From: Thauera humireducens
Lineage (GTDB): Bacteria > Pseudomonadota > Gammaproteobacteria > Burkholderiales > Rhodocyclaceae
Reading direction: 5' to 3'
NCBI RefSeq assembly: GCF_001051995.2
Contig: NZ_CP014646.1
Span: forward strand, 372,001-436,000
Length of the DNA stretch: 64,000 nt
In this document: one piece after another, positions 16,766 to 25,769 of the stretch
How the letters are laid out: each line of letters begins with the position of its first letter
Numbering within the stretch: position 1 is the stretch's first letter
The notes under the pieces: model-generated
Database searches by the model: none
Seen by the model: the letters and a program-made list of their open reading frames with translations, nothing else
Told to the model about the DNA's origin: nothing
Position numbers and translations under genes: made by a program

Positions 16766-17791
16766 TCAGCGCGCCAGCGTGCGGATGTCCGCCAGCAGCG
16801 CGTCGACGCTTTCGGGCAGGGTGTCCCAGCCGCACATGAAGCGGGCGCCGTCGGTCCCGATGAAGGTGTAGAAGCGCCAGCCGCGCTCGCGCAGGCCGCT
16901 CATCACCGGCTCGGGCAGGCTGCAGAACACGCCGTTGGCCTGCACCTCGAACAGCAGGCGGATGCCGGAAATGCCGTGCAGGCCGGCAGCGAGGCGCTGC
17001 GCCATCGCGTTGGCGTGGGCGGCGTGGCGCAGCCAGGCACCGTCCTCCAGCATGCCGAGCCAGGGCGCCGACAGGAAGCGCATCTTGGACGCGAGCTGGC
17101 CCGCCTGCTTGCAACGCCAGGCGAAGTCCTCCGACAGCTTGCGGTCGAAGAACACCACGGCCTCACCCACCGGCAGGCCCATCTTGGTGCCGCCGAAGCA
17201 CAGCACATCCACTCCTGCGCGCCAGGTGAATTCCGCCGGCGCGAGGCCCAGGGACGCGGTGGCGTTGGCGAAGCGCGCGCCATCCATGTGAACGTGCAGC
17301 CCGTAGCGATGCGCCAGTTCGGCAAGCGCGGCGATCTCGTCCGGCCGATACACCGTGCCGACTTCGGTGGCCTGCGTCAGCGTGAGGACGCGCGGGCGCG
17401 GGTAGTGGATGTCGTTGCGCCGCGTGATCAGTTCGGTCACCGCATCGACGGTGAGCTTGCCGTTGGCGCCGCGTGCCGGCAGCAGCTTGGCACCGTTGGA
17501 GAAGAACTCGGGCGCGCCGCACTCGTCGGTATCGACGTGGGCGATCTCGTGGCAGATCACGCTCTGATAGCTCTGGCACAGCGAGGCGAGCGCGAGCGAA
17601 TTGGCCGCGGTGCCGTTGAAGACGAAATAGACGTCGCAGTCGGTCTCGAACAGGGCACGCAGCCGGTCCGACACGCGCTGCGTCCATTCGTCCTCGCCAT
17701 AGGCGGGGGCGTGGCCGGCGTTGGCCGCCTGCAGCGCGGCGAGCGCCTCCGGGCAGATGCCGGCGTAGTTGTCACTGGCGAAATGCTGCAT
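16766..17791 (-). CDS. ltaE: Low-specificity L-threonine aldolase
   Basis: A 341-residue PLP enzyme of the beta-eliminating lyase family that cleaves L-threonine/L-allo-threonine to glycine and acetaldehyde. The PLP lysine is K203 in FGGTKMG, with the cofactor aspartate in HMDGAR (D170). The start MQHFASDNY is the family N-terminus. It lies 8 bp downstream of the sstT stop, so the two are co-transcribed and pair uptake of Thr/Ser with its breakdown. Confidence 0.92.
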   Translation of the reverse strand: MQHFASDNYAGICPEALAALQAANAGHAPAYGEDEWTQRVSDRLRALFETDCDVYFVFNGTAANSLALASLCQSYQSVICHEIAHVDTDECGAPEFFSNGAKLLPARGANGKLTVDAVTELITRRNDIHYPRPRVLTLTQATEVGTVYRPDEIAALAELAHRYGLHVHMDGARFANATASLGLAPAEFTWRAGVDVLCFGGTKMGLPVGEAVVFFDRKLSEDFAWRCKQAGQLASKMRFLSAPWLGMLEDGAWLRHAAHANAMAQRLAAGLHGISGIRLLFEVQANGVFCSLPEPVMSGLRERGWRFYTFIGTDGARFMCGWDTLPESVDALLADIRTLAR

Positions 17792-17799
17792 CGTCGGTC

Positions 17800-19035
17800 T
17801 CAGGCAGTTTCGGCTGCGCCCTTCGGGGCCGGCGCCGTGCATGCGGCGGCGGTGAACAGCACGTCGGTGGAGGAGTTGAGTGCGGTCTCGACCGAATCCT
17901 GCACCACGCTGATGATGAAGCCAATCGCCACCACCTGCATCGCCACGTCGCTCTCGATGCCGAACAGCGCGCAGGCCATCGGGATCAGCAGCAGCGAGCC
18001 CCCCGCCACGCCCGACACGCCGCAGGCCGCGAGCGAGGCCACGATGCAGAGCAGCAGCGCGGTGGGCAGGTCCACCTGGATGCCCAGCGTGTGCGCGGCA
18101 GCGAGGGCCATCACCGTGATGGTGATGGCCGCGCCCGCCATGTTGATGGTGGCGCCGAGCGGAATCGAGATCGAGTAGGTGTCCTCGTGCAGGTCGAGGC
18201 GACGGCATAGGTCGAGGTTGATCGGGATGTTGGCGGCCGAGCTGCGGGTGAAGAACGCAGTCGTCGCGCTCTCGCGCAGGCAGGTGAAGACCAGCGGGTA
18301 GGGGTTGCGGCGGATCTTCCAGAACACGATCAGCGGGTTCATCACCAGTGCGACGAACAGCATGCAGCCGACGATGAGCAGCAGCAGCCGGCCGTAGTCG
18401 AGCAGGGCGCCCAGGCCGGTGTCGGCCAGCGTGCTCGCGACCAGGCCGAAGATGCCCAGCGGTGCCAGACGGATGACCATGCGCACGATGCCGGACACCG
18501 CGTCGGCGACGTCGACCAGCAGCGTCCGCGTGCTCTCCGTGGCATGGCGCAGGCCGATGCCCAGCGCGGCGGCCCAGGCGAGGATGCCGATGTAGTTGGC
18601 CTCCATCAGCGCTTTCACCGGATTGGCGACCGCGCTCAGCAGCAGGTTCTTGAGCACGCCGACGATGCCGCCCGGCGGCGTGCCCGCGGCCTGCGGTGCG
18701 TCGAGGATCAGCGTGGTCGGAAAGGCGAAGCTGGCGACCACCGCCACCAGCGCCGCGCCGAGCGTGCCGATCAGGTAGAGGATCAGCACCGGGCGGATGT
18801 GCGTGGGCTGACCGTGGCGGTGGCTGGCGATCGCGGAGGCGACGAGTACGAAGACGAGCACCGGGGCAACGGCTTTCAGCGCCGACACGAAGACGTCGCC
18901 GAGCAGGGCGACCGACGCCGCCGCGGACGGGGCGAAGACCGCGAGAAGGATGCCAAGCACCAAGCTGGCTGCGATCTGGCTGATGAGGCTTGCGCGCGTG
19001 ATGCGCTGCAGGACGGAGGGGCGTGCCATGTTCAT
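17800..19035 (-). CDS. sstT: Serine/threonine:Na+ symporter
   Basis: A 411-residue inner-membrane transporter of the dicarboxylate/amino acid:cation symporter family. It has many hydrophobic helices and the conserved [12 protein letters not shown] and [13 protein letters not shown] stretches. The closest named relative by sequence pattern is SstT. I prefer the Met at 19035 because the N-terminus then aligns with SstT; an upstream in-frame start at 19068 would add 11 residues. It is followed at 8 bp by ltaE. Confidence 0.9.
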   Translation of the reverse strand: MNMARPSVLQRITRASLISQIAASLVLGILLAVFAPSAAASVALLGDVFVSALKAVAPVLVFVLVASAIASHRHGQPTHIRPVLILYLIGTLGAALVAVVASFAFPTTLILDAPQAAGTPPGGIVGVLKNLLLSAVANPVKALMEANYIGILAWAAALGIGLRHATESTRTLLVDVADAVSGIVRMVIRLAPLGIFGLVASTLADTGLGALLDYGRLLLLIVGCMLFVALVMNPLIVFWKIRRNPYPLVFTCLRESATTAFFTRSSAANIPINLDLCRRLDLHEDTYSISIPLGATINMAGAAITITVMALAAAHTLGIQVDLPTALLLCIVASLAACGVSGVAGGSLLLIPMACALFGIESDVAMQVVAIGFIISVVQDSVETALNSSTDVLFTAAACTAPAPKGAAETA

Positions 19036-19230
19036 GGAGTGACACCGCGCGAGGCGGGATCCGGTCAAAGAACGGAATTGTGCGGTGCGAGCGGAGATTT
19101 CGGGGCGGAATTCGCAGCGAATGCGTGAAATCCGAGGGGATGTCGCGGGGCGATGGGGCGCAACGCAAAACGCCCGTAACCTTGATCGCCTAGGCTCCCC
19201 GCCGTTTGTGCATTCATTGGGAGTCGGGGC

Positions 19231-19713
19231 ATGTCAGCGCTGCGGGTTACCTATGTCAAGACCGAGGCCGGCGTGCGTGAAGTTGCCGCACGCAGCCTGC
19301 GCCTGCCCGCGAACCTGCGCCGCCTGCTGATCCTGATCGATGGTGAGCGCGATGCGGCGCAACTCGCGAACCTGCTTGGCGCGGATGCGGTCGCCGCGCA
19401 ACTCGCCGAACTCGAGGCCGCCGGCCTGATCAGGAATCCTTCTGCGCCACCTCAGGTCAGCAAGCCCGACGCCGCGCCGGTGGTCGATCCGTCGGTGCTG
19501 CAGCATGCCCGCGCGCTGATGTGCGACAGCGCGATGCGCCACCTCGGCCTGCTTGGCAAGACCCTTGCGCGCGAGATCGAGTCGGCCGAAAGCCGCGGCG
19601 AACTCCTGTCCCTGAGTGCCCGCTGGCACATGGCGATGCGTGCCTCACGCGACGGTCATCAGGAGGCGGATGTGCTGTTGGGTTCCCTGCGCAGGATGCT
19701 GGCGCTGGCCTGA
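19231..19713 (+). CDS. Hypothetical protein, 160 aa
   Basis: I do not recognise this gene. The first 70 residues alternate helices and end in [14 protein letters not shown], a pattern like a small winged-helix or helical wheel that might bind a partner or DNA. The rest is mainly helical with no signal peptide or membrane segment. It begins with GGGAGTCGGGGC upstream and ends 5 bp from the convergent HAD phosphatase. Coding is supported by the uninterrupted frame and the ribosome-binding site. Confidence 0.7.
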   Translation: MSALRVTYVKTEAGVREVAARSLRLPANLRRLLILIDGERDAAQLANLLGADAVAAQLAELEAAGLIRNPSAPPQVSKPDAAPVVDPSVLQHARALMCDSAMRHLGLLGKTLAREIESAESRGELLSLSARWHMAMRASRDGHQEADVLLGSLRRMLALA

Positions 19714-19718
19714 TCCGA

Positions 19719-20504
19719 TCAACGGCTGATGGCCGGCGCCGTCCCACGAGGCAGGGCGCTGCCGCCGGCCCGCTTGGCGGACGCCGCGAACGAGGAGGGC
19801 GTTGACGCCGCCTCGCCGCCGAGAGAGAGCTGCGGCCAGCCGCGTTCGCGTGCGACATCGGTTAGTCTCGCATCGGCATCCACCGCCACCGGACGGCCCA
19901 CGGCCTCGAGCAGGGGCAGGTCGTTGGCGGAGTCGGAGTAGAACCAGGCGTGCGAAAGCGTGTTTGCGGGATCGAGACCGAGTGTCGCCAGCCAGCGGTG
20001 CACGTGTCCGATCTTGCGCTCGCGAAAGCAGGGCTCGCCGTCGATGCGGCCGGTGAAGCGGCCGTCGACCACTTCGGCTTCGGTACAGATCAGGCTGTCG
20101 ATGCCGAGCAGGCGCGCGCTCGGTTCGGCGAGGAAGCGATGCGTGGCCGAGACGATGGCGCAGCGCTGTCCTTGCGCACGGTGGTGCGCGATCAGTGAAG
20201 CGGCACCCGGTGCGATGTGCGGCGCGAGCTGGGTGGCGGCGAAGGCCTCGCGCAGCGGCTGCAGCGATTCCAGGCTGCGGCCAACGAGAGGCTCGAGCTG
20301 GAATTCGAGGTAGGCGAGGATGTCGAGCCGTCCTGCCGTGTAGTCGGCCAGGTAGTGCGCCTGGCGGGCCAGGACCGCGGCGGCGTCGATCAGGCCGCGA
20401 TCGGCGAGGAAGCCCAGCCAGAGTTCGTTGGAGTCGCCGGCGAGCAGGGTGTGGTCGAGGTCGAAGAGCGCGATCGAGGGGGAAGGGGTTTCGGGGCTGG
20501 GCAT
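19719..20504 (-). CDS. HAD-IB family phosphatase
   Basis: A 261-residue haloacid-dehalogenase phosphatase of subfamily IB (SerB-like). Motif I is FDLDHT (D15, D17), motif II lies in CAIVSATHRF and motif III in YSDSANDLPLLEAVG. Its C-terminal 30-40 residues are Ala/Ser-rich and unlike the core. It is the last gene of the Ugp-like operon, 25 bp after ugpE, so a phosphorylated product of the imported compound is a plausible substrate. That link is inference. Confidence 0.88.
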   Translation of the reverse strand: MPSPETPSPSIALFDLDHTLLAGDSNELWLGFLADRGLIDAAAVLARQAHYLADYTAGRLDILAYLEFQLEPLVGRSLESLQPLREAFAATQLAPHIAPGAASLIAHHRAQGQRCAIVSATHRFLAEPSARLLGIDSLICTEAEVVDGRFTGRIDGEPCFRERKIGHVHRWLATLGLDPANTLSHAWFYSDSANDLPLLEAVGRPVAVDADARLTDVARERGWPQLSLGGEAASTPSSFAASAKRAGGSALPRGTAPAISR

Positions 20505-20529
20505 GAAGGGCGTGGCGGGATGTGGCAGG

Positions 20530-21414
20530 TCAACGGATGCCTGCGCGCAGGAAGCTCTGCACGAACTGGCGTTGGAACAGCAGGAAGGCGATGAGCAGCG
20601 GGCTGGAGGCCAGCAGCGTGGCGGCAGTGATGATCGCCCAGTCGATGCCCTGGTCGGTGCCGGCGAAGACCGCCAGGCCGACGGTGAGCGGGCGCGTTTC
20701 GACGGTGTTGGTGACGATCAGCGGCCACAGGAAATTGTTCCAGTGATGGCTCATCGACACCAGCGCGTAGGCGAGGTAGGTGGGTTTGGCCAGCGGCACA
20801 TACACCCGCCACAGGATGCCGAGCGTGCCGCAGCCCTCGATGCGCGCGGCTTCTTCCAGTTCGCGCGGGATCGTCTTGAAGGTCTGGCGCAGCAGGAAGA
20901 TGCCGAAGGCCGAGGCCATGTAGGGCAGCGCCATCGCCGGGATCGTGTCGACCAGGCCGAGCGCGTGGATGCTGCGGTAGTTCTCCACCACCAGCACGTC
21001 GGGCATGATCATCAGCTGGATCAGCACCAGCGCGAAGGCGATGTCGCGCCCGGGGAAGCTGAAGCGGGCGAAGGCATACGCCGCCAGCGTGCCCAGCACG
21101 AGCTGGCCGGCGAGGATGGTGGCGACCAGGATGCTGGTGTTGAGGAAGTAGCGCGGAAAGGGGGCAGCCGCCCAGGCGGCGCGGAAGTTCTCCAGTGTCA
21201 GCGGCGCGAGGAGATCGAAGCGCGTCGAGTAGGCGCCGGGATGGAAGGCCGTCCACACGGCGTACAACAGGGGGGCCAGCCACAGCAGGCCCAGCGCCCA
21301 GGCGCCGGTGGTGTTCAGCATGCGGTCGATGCGGCCGTCGGCAAGCAGGCCCGATGGGGCCGGCGAGGCGATGGGGCGCACGAGGGCGCGGGTGAGTTGG
21401 GCGGATTCGCTCAT
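20530..21414 (-). CDS. ugpE: UgpE-like ABC transporter permease
   Basis: A 294-residue inner-membrane permease of the MalG/UgpE type with about six hydrophobic helices and an EAA loop (ELEEAARIEGCG). It forms the channel with the UgpA-like partner. Its start overlaps the ugpA stop by four bases (ATGA). The transported compound may be glycerol-3-phosphate or a glycerophosphodiester, inferred from similarity of the binding protein. Confidence 0.85.
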   Translation of the reverse strand: MSESAQLTRALVRPIASPAPSGLLADGRIDRMLNTTGAWALGLLWLAPLLYAVWTAFHPGAYSTRFDLLAPLTLENFRAAWAAAPFPRYFLNTSILVATILAGQLVLGTLAAYAFARFSFPGRDIAFALVLIQLMIMPDVLVVENYRSIHALGLVDTIPAMALPYMASAFGIFLLRQTFKTIPRELEEAARIEGCGTLGILWRVYVPLAKPTYLAYALVSMSHHWNNFLWPLIVTNTVETRPLTVGLAVFAGTDQGIDWAIITAATLLASSPLLIAFLLFQRQFVQSFLRAGIR

Positions 21415-22307
21415 TGATAGTGCACCTTGCGTTCCAGCCAGAAGAACTTGAGCAGCGCCACCGTTGCGAGCAGCGACAGCAGCACCATCGTCAGCGCGGC
21501 GGCATAGCCCTGGTCCCAGAACTTGAAGCCGACCTCGTAGATGTAATAGAGCAGCAGCGACGTGGCGTTGTCCGGGCCGCCGCGCGTCAGCACGAACAGA
21601 TGGTCGACGAGGCGGAAGGCGTTGATGGTGGCGTTGATCAGCACGAACAGCGTGGTCGGCATCAGCAGCGGGAAGGTCACGCGCCAGAAACGCTGCCAGC
21701 GGCTGGCGCCTTCGAGCTGCGCGGCCTCGCCCAGTTCGGGCGGGATCTGCTGCAACGCGGCGAGGTAGAAGATCATGAAGAAGCCGGCTTCCTTCCACAC
21801 CGTGACCACGATCACCGCGCCCAGCGCGGTGTCGCCGCTGCCGAGCCAGTTGACCGCCGGCAGGCCGAACAGGCCGCGCAGCTGGTCGAACAGACCGTAG
21901 TCGGGCGTGTAGAAGAACAGCCAGATGTTGGCCACGGCGATCATCGGCAGCACCGTGGGGGTGAAATAGGCCAGGCGCAGCAGGCCGCGGCCGGCGATGC
22001 GCGCATTGACCCACAGCGCCATCGCCATGGCGAGCGCGATCGAGGGCAGGATGGTGCCGGCGGCGAACACCAGGTTGTTCTGCAGCGCCGTCCAGAAGAT
22101 CGGGTCGGCCAGCAGGTCGCGGTAGTGGTCGGCGCCGATGAAGCGCGCCGGACGGTTGCCGCGCGGGGTGGTGAACAGGCTGTGCCAGAAGGTGGCGACG
22201 GCCGGGTAGTGGGTGAAGGCGGCGAGCAGCACCGCCGCCGGCAACAGCAGCAGCCAGCCGTGTATCGCGGCCAGGCGGCCGCCGTTGCCGAGGGGGTGTG
22301 CAGTCAT
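21411..22307 (-). CDS. ugpA: UgpA-like ABC transporter permease
   Basis: A 298-residue permease of the MalF/UgpA type with six likely membrane helices and the EAA loop ELGEAAQLEGAS. It lies between the binding protein gene (28 bp upstream) and ugpE (ATGA overlap). The frame and length fit the family. Confidence 0.86.
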   Translation of the reverse strand: MTAHPLGNGGRLAAIHGWLLLLPAAVLLAAFTHYPAVATFWHSLFTTPRGNRPARFIGADHYRDLLADPIFWTALQNNLVFAAGTILPSIALAMAMALWVNARIAGRGLLRLAYFTPTVLPMIAVANIWLFFYTPDYGLFDQLRGLFGLPAVNWLGSGDTALGAVIVVTVWKEAGFFMIFYLAALQQIPPELGEAAQLEGASRWQRFWRVTFPLLMPTTLFVLINATINAFRLVDHLFVLTRGGPDNATSLLLYYIYEVGFKFWDQGYAAALTMVLLSLLATVALLKFFWLERKVHYQ

Positions 22308-22335
22308 GCTTGCGGGCTCCGCGGGCGGCTTCGCG

Positions 22336-23628
22336 TCAGCGGTAGGGGCGCAGGATGCGCTCGGCTTCGCGCTGGGCGTCCTGCATGGCCTGGGCCGGGG
22401 TCTTGGTGCCGGTCAGCGCGGCCTGCAGACCGTCGTTGAGCGCCTTCGTCACACGCTGGTTCTCGTGCGTCGACAGCTCCGCCACCGCGTACTGCAGCTG
22501 GTCGCGCGCGACCGTGGGCGCGGGGAAGTCCGCCACGTACTTCTTCATCGTGTCGGTTTCCCAGGCCGCCGGCGACACCGCCACGTAGCCGGTGGCAATC
22601 GCCCATTCGGCGGCGCGCTGCGGCGCGGTCATCCACTTGACGAACTTCATCGCGGCTTCGCGTTCCTCGGCCGTGGCGCGCTTGAAGACATGGAAGTTGC
22701 CGCCGCCGGTGGGCGTTCCACGCTGCTTGCCCGCGGGCAGCATCGCCACGCCGAAGTCGAAGCCTGCGTTGTTGCGGATGTTGGTGAGGTTGCCGGTGGT
22801 GGTGTAAATGATCGCGGCCTTGCGCTCGAAGAAGTCCTTCGGCGTCGTGCCCCACTCGACCACGCCCTGCGGATGCACGCCGTGCTTGCGCGACAGGTCG
22901 ACCCAGTACTGCAGCGCTTCGATGACCTCGGGCTTGTCGAAGTAGGTTTCGGTGCCCGCGGTGTTCATCAGCTCGACGCCGGCCTGCGTGGTGAAGGTCT
23001 GGAACAGCCAGTAGGGGAAGCCGGAGGAGGGCACCTGCACGCCCCAGGTGGTGACCTTGCCGCTGGCGTCGCGCTGGGTCAGCTTCCGGCCGTAGTCGAC
23101 GAGTTCCTGCCAGGTTTGCGGCGGACGCTCCGGATCGAGACCGGCGGCCTTGAACAGGTCCTTGTTCCAGTACATCACCACGGTGGAGCGCTGGAAGGGA
23201 ATGCCCCAGGTCTTGCCGCCGGTCTGGCTGTTCTTCATGAAGCCAGGGAAGAAGCCCTGCATCCAGGCGCGGTCCTCGTCGCTGCGGGCGAGTTCGTCGA
23301 AGGGCACGATGGCGTCTTCGTCGATCAGGGTGTACATGTCGGTCGACAGCAGGACCGAGACGTGCGGCGCATCGCCGCCCTTGCTCGCGGTCAGCACCTT
23401 GGTGATGGTGTCCTGATAGCTGCCGGAATACACCGGCTTGACGCGTATGCCGGGGTGTTCCTTCTCGAACGCGGCGGCCATGTCGTCGACGATCTTCGTG
23501 ACTGGCCCGCCAACCGCGACCGGGTAGAAGAAGGTGAGATCGGTCGCCACGGCCGGGGTGGCCGCGACACTGAGGGCGATGCCGAGGCCGGCAGCGATCT
23601 GGTTGAGTCCGGAGAACAGCTTTCTCAT
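22336..23628 (-). CDS. ugpB: UgpB-like periplasmic solute-binding protein
   Basis: A 430-residue extracellular binding protein with a signal peptide (about residues 1-29, ending ATPAVA-TD). Segments FQRSTVVMYWNKDLFKAAGLDP, PPQTWQELVDY and a C-terminal KTPAQAMQDA follow the layout of E. coli UgpB, which binds sn-glycerol-3-phosphate. Substrate in this organism is inferred. AGGAG lies 7-8 bases before the ATG. It is the third gene of the operon, after deoR and ugpC. Confidence 0.85.
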   Translation of the reverse strand: MRKLFSGLNQIAAGLGIALSVAATPAVATDLTFFYPVAVGGPVTKIVDDMAAAFEKEHPGIRVKPVYSGSYQDTITKVLTASKGGDAPHVSVLLSTDMYTLIDEDAIVPFDELARSDEDRAWMQGFFPGFMKNSQTGGKTWGIPFQRSTVVMYWNKDLFKAAGLDPERPPQTWQELVDYGRKLTQRDASGKVTTWGVQVPSSGFPYWLFQTFTTQAGVELMNTAGTETYFDKPEVIEALQYWVDLSRKHGVHPQGVVEWGTTPKDFFERKAAIIYTTTGNLTNIRNNAGFDFGVAMLPAGKQRGTPTGGGNFHVFKRATAEEREAAMKFVKWMTAPQRAAEWAIATGYVAVSPAAWETDTMKKYVADFPAPTVARDQLQYAVAELSTHENQRVTKALNDGLQAALTGTKTPAQAMQDAQREAERILRPYR

Positions 23629-23687
23629 GCGGGGAAGCTCCTGGTGGATGGAACGGGAGGGGAAGTCGGGAGGAAGGGCGCGCGCGT

Positions 23688-24707
23688 TCATGTGCCTGCC
23701 ACGCGGCGCCCGTGGTCGCGGGCGAAGCGGTGTTCGGCATCGGTCGGCCAGACGAGGCCGACGCGTTCGCCGATGCCGGCGGTGACGCGGCCGGGCATGC
23801 GCACGGTGATGCGGTGCGCGTCGTCGTGGCGGCAGATCAGCATGGATTCGGCGCCGAGGTACTCGATAGTTTCGAGCTGCGCAGGCAGTCCGCGCCCGGG
23901 TTCGCACAGGGTGATGTGCTCGGGGCGCACGCCGATCAGGATCGAGTCCGCCGGATCGCCGGCGCGCGCGGCGGCGGCGGGCAGCAGGTTCATCGCCGGG
24001 CAGCCGATGAAGCCGGCGACGAAGGTGCTGGCCGGGCGCTCGTAGAGTTCGGCCGGGCTGCCGTGCTGCTCGATGCGGCCGGCGCGCATCAGCACGACCT
24101 TGTCGGCCATGGTCATGGCTTCGGTCTGGTCGTGCGTGACGTAGATCAGGGTCATGCCCAGGCGCTGCTGCAGCGCGCGGATCTCCTGCCGCATCTGCTG
24201 GCGGAGCTGGGCGTCGAGGTTCGACAGCGGTTCGTCCATCAGGCACACCGCCGCCTCGGCGACGATCGCGCGCCCGAGCGCCACGCGCTGCCGCTGGCCG
24301 CCCGACAGCTGGGCCGGCCGGCGGTCGAGCAGCGCGCCCAAGCCCAGCAGTTCGGCGGCGGCGTCGAGCCGGCGCTTGCGCTCGGCCACCGGCACGCGCC
24401 GGACCTGCAGCCCGAACACGATGTTCTCGGCGACCGTGAGGTGCGGGAACAGCGCGTAGGACTGGAACACCATGGCCACGCCGCGCTGGGCCGGCGGCAG
24501 GCGGGTGACGTCGCGTCCGCCGATGTGGATCTCGCCCTCGTCGGCGCCCTCGAGGCCGGCGATCAGGCGCAGCGTCGTCGACTTGCCGCAGCCCGAAGGC
24601 CCGAGCAGGGCGACGAGTTCGCCCGAATTGACGTGCAGGCTGACGCGATCGACGGCGCGCGTCGTGCCCCAGTTCTTGACGACCGCGTTCAGATGAACGT
24701 CGCTCAT
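23688..24707 (-). CDS. ugpC: UgpC-like ABC transporter ATP-binding protein
   Basis: A 339-residue MalK/UgpC-type ATPase. It has Walker A GPSGCGKST, the Q-loop FQSYALF, signature LSGGQRQRVALGRA and Walker B VCLMDEPLSN, followed by a TOBE regulatory domain (roughly residues 240-335). It would energise the UgpA/UgpE channel. Its start overlaps the stop of the DeoR gene, so the regulator and transporter are translated together. Confidence 0.9.
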   Translation of the reverse strand: MSDVHLNAVVKNWGTTRAVDRVSLHVNSGELVALLGPSGCGKSTTLRLIAGLEGADEGEIHIGGRDVTRLPPAQRGVAMVFQSYALFPHLTVAENIVFGLQVRRVPVAERKRRLDAAAELLGLGALLDRRPAQLSGGQRQRVALGRAIVAEAAVCLMDEPLSNLDAQLRQQMRQEIRALQQRLGMTLIYVTHDQTEAMTMADKVVLMRAGRIEQHGSPAELYERPASTFVAGFIGCPAMNLLPAAAARAGDPADSILIGVRPEHITLCEPGRGLPAQLETIEYLGAESMLICRHDDAHRITVRMPGRVTAGIGERVGLVWPTDAEHRFARDHGRRVAGT

Positions 24708-25513
24708 GAGCAGCTTTCTCCGGTTTGACGGGCGGGGGTCTCGGCACTGGCCGCGACGTGCACGCGGGGCCGGTCGGCATCGAGTGCGCCGAGGTAGTCG
24801 GCCGGGACCGGTGCGTCGATGAAAAGGTGGTCGGCATCGCCGAGCGGGCCGCCGCGGGCAATCGCGGGGCGACCGAATTTGCTGGCGTCGGCCACGAGCA
24901 GGCTGGTGCGGCAGTTGTCCGCCATGGCCTGGCGGGTGGCGACTTCGGCCACATCGAAGTCGAGCAGCGTGCCGTCACGGTCGATGCCGCCGACGCCGAA
25001 CACCGCGAAGTCGGTCTTGAAGGCCGAGAAGCAGCTCACCGCGCCGCTGCCAACGACGTCGAGGTCGGTCGGGCGCAAGGGGCCGCCGGCGATCGTCACC
25101 TCGATGCCCGGGTTGCCGCCGAGCGCGGTGGCGACGTTGAGGCTGTTGGTGATCACGCGCAGGCGAGTGTGGGCACGCAGTGCCACCGCGACCTGGGCCG
25201 GCGTGGTGCCGATGCCGATCGACACGCTGGCGCCATCCGGGATGAAGGCCGCCACCGCATTGGCGATGCGGCGCTTGGCGTCGAGGTTGAGGATCTGGCG
25301 GCGCGGGTAGGGCAGGTTGCCGTGGCGGGGCGAGTCGACGCCGCCATGCACGCGCCGCAGCAGGCCTTGTTCGCACAGGCGGTTGACGCCGCGCCGGATG
25401 GTCTGCGGGGTGACGTCGAAGCGTTGCGCCAGATCGTCGATGCCGGCGAAGCCGCTGCGCAGGACCTGCTCGAGGATCTGGCGTTCGCGGGCATCAAGGG
25501 TGGGTGGGATCAT
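24704..25513 (-). CDS. DeoR/GlpR-family transcriptional regulator
   Basis: A 269-residue repressor. The N-terminal DeoR helix-turn-helix (residues 5-60, with RFDVTPQTIRRGVNRL) is followed by a sugar-phosphate sensor domain with IGIGTTPAQVA and RTSLLVADASKFGR. It is the first gene of the ugp operon and overlaps ugpC by four bases. A spaced perfect inverted repeat immediately upstream suggests it controls its own operon. The ligand is likely a glycerol-phosphate type compound, by context. Confidence 0.9.
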   Translation of the reverse strand: MIPPTLDARERQILEQVLRSGFAGIDDLAQRFDVTPQTIRRGVNRLCEQGLLRRVHGGVDSPRHGNLPYPRRQILNLDAKRRIANAVAAFIPDGASVSIGIGTTPAQVAVALRAHTRLRVITNSLNVATALGGNPGIEVTIAGGPLRPTDLDVVGSGAVSCFSAFKTDFAVFGVGGIDRDGTLLDFDVAEVATRQAMADNCRTSLLVADASKFGRPAIARGGPLGDADHLFIDAPVPADYLGALDADRPRVHVAASAETPARQTGESCS

Positions 25514-25518
25514 CGCTG

Positions 25519-25547
25519 ATTCGAATGGAGTCGGTTTTCATTCGAAT
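25519..25547 (-). promoter_or_regulatory. Likely DeoR/GlpR-type operator (spaced inverted repeat)
   Basis: GATTCGAATG and CATTCGAATC form an exact 10-bp inverted repeat around the positions given, and each contains the 8-bp palindrome ATTCGAAT. The two copies begin 21 bp apart, two helical turns. They start 6 bases upstream of the DeoR start codon, well placed to block the operon. Confidence 0.65.
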
Positions 25548-25769
25548 CCTGAAGGGCGCGTGTTGCCGTTCGTTTGCACGAATGTGATCGCAGTGTGAAA
25601 CCGCGGGTGGAGACGCTGCGGTGTGCTGCCGGACGCCGTCACGCGGGCTTCATGTGCGTCACCTAGCCTGTGGTGTCCGGGCAGGTGCGGCGCAGGCCGC
25701 GACTGCCAGCGGGGCGAGCGGTCCGCCATGAACGGGATGCGCCGCCTAATCGACCCAGGAGGGGCGTCC

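Noticed and set aside
16766..19168. An 800-codon minus-strand frame that would fuse the threonine aldolase to an N-terminal extension.
   Set aside because: The extension is an out-of-frame reading of sstT; the true aldolase start MQHFASDNY and the separate sstT frame explain the region.
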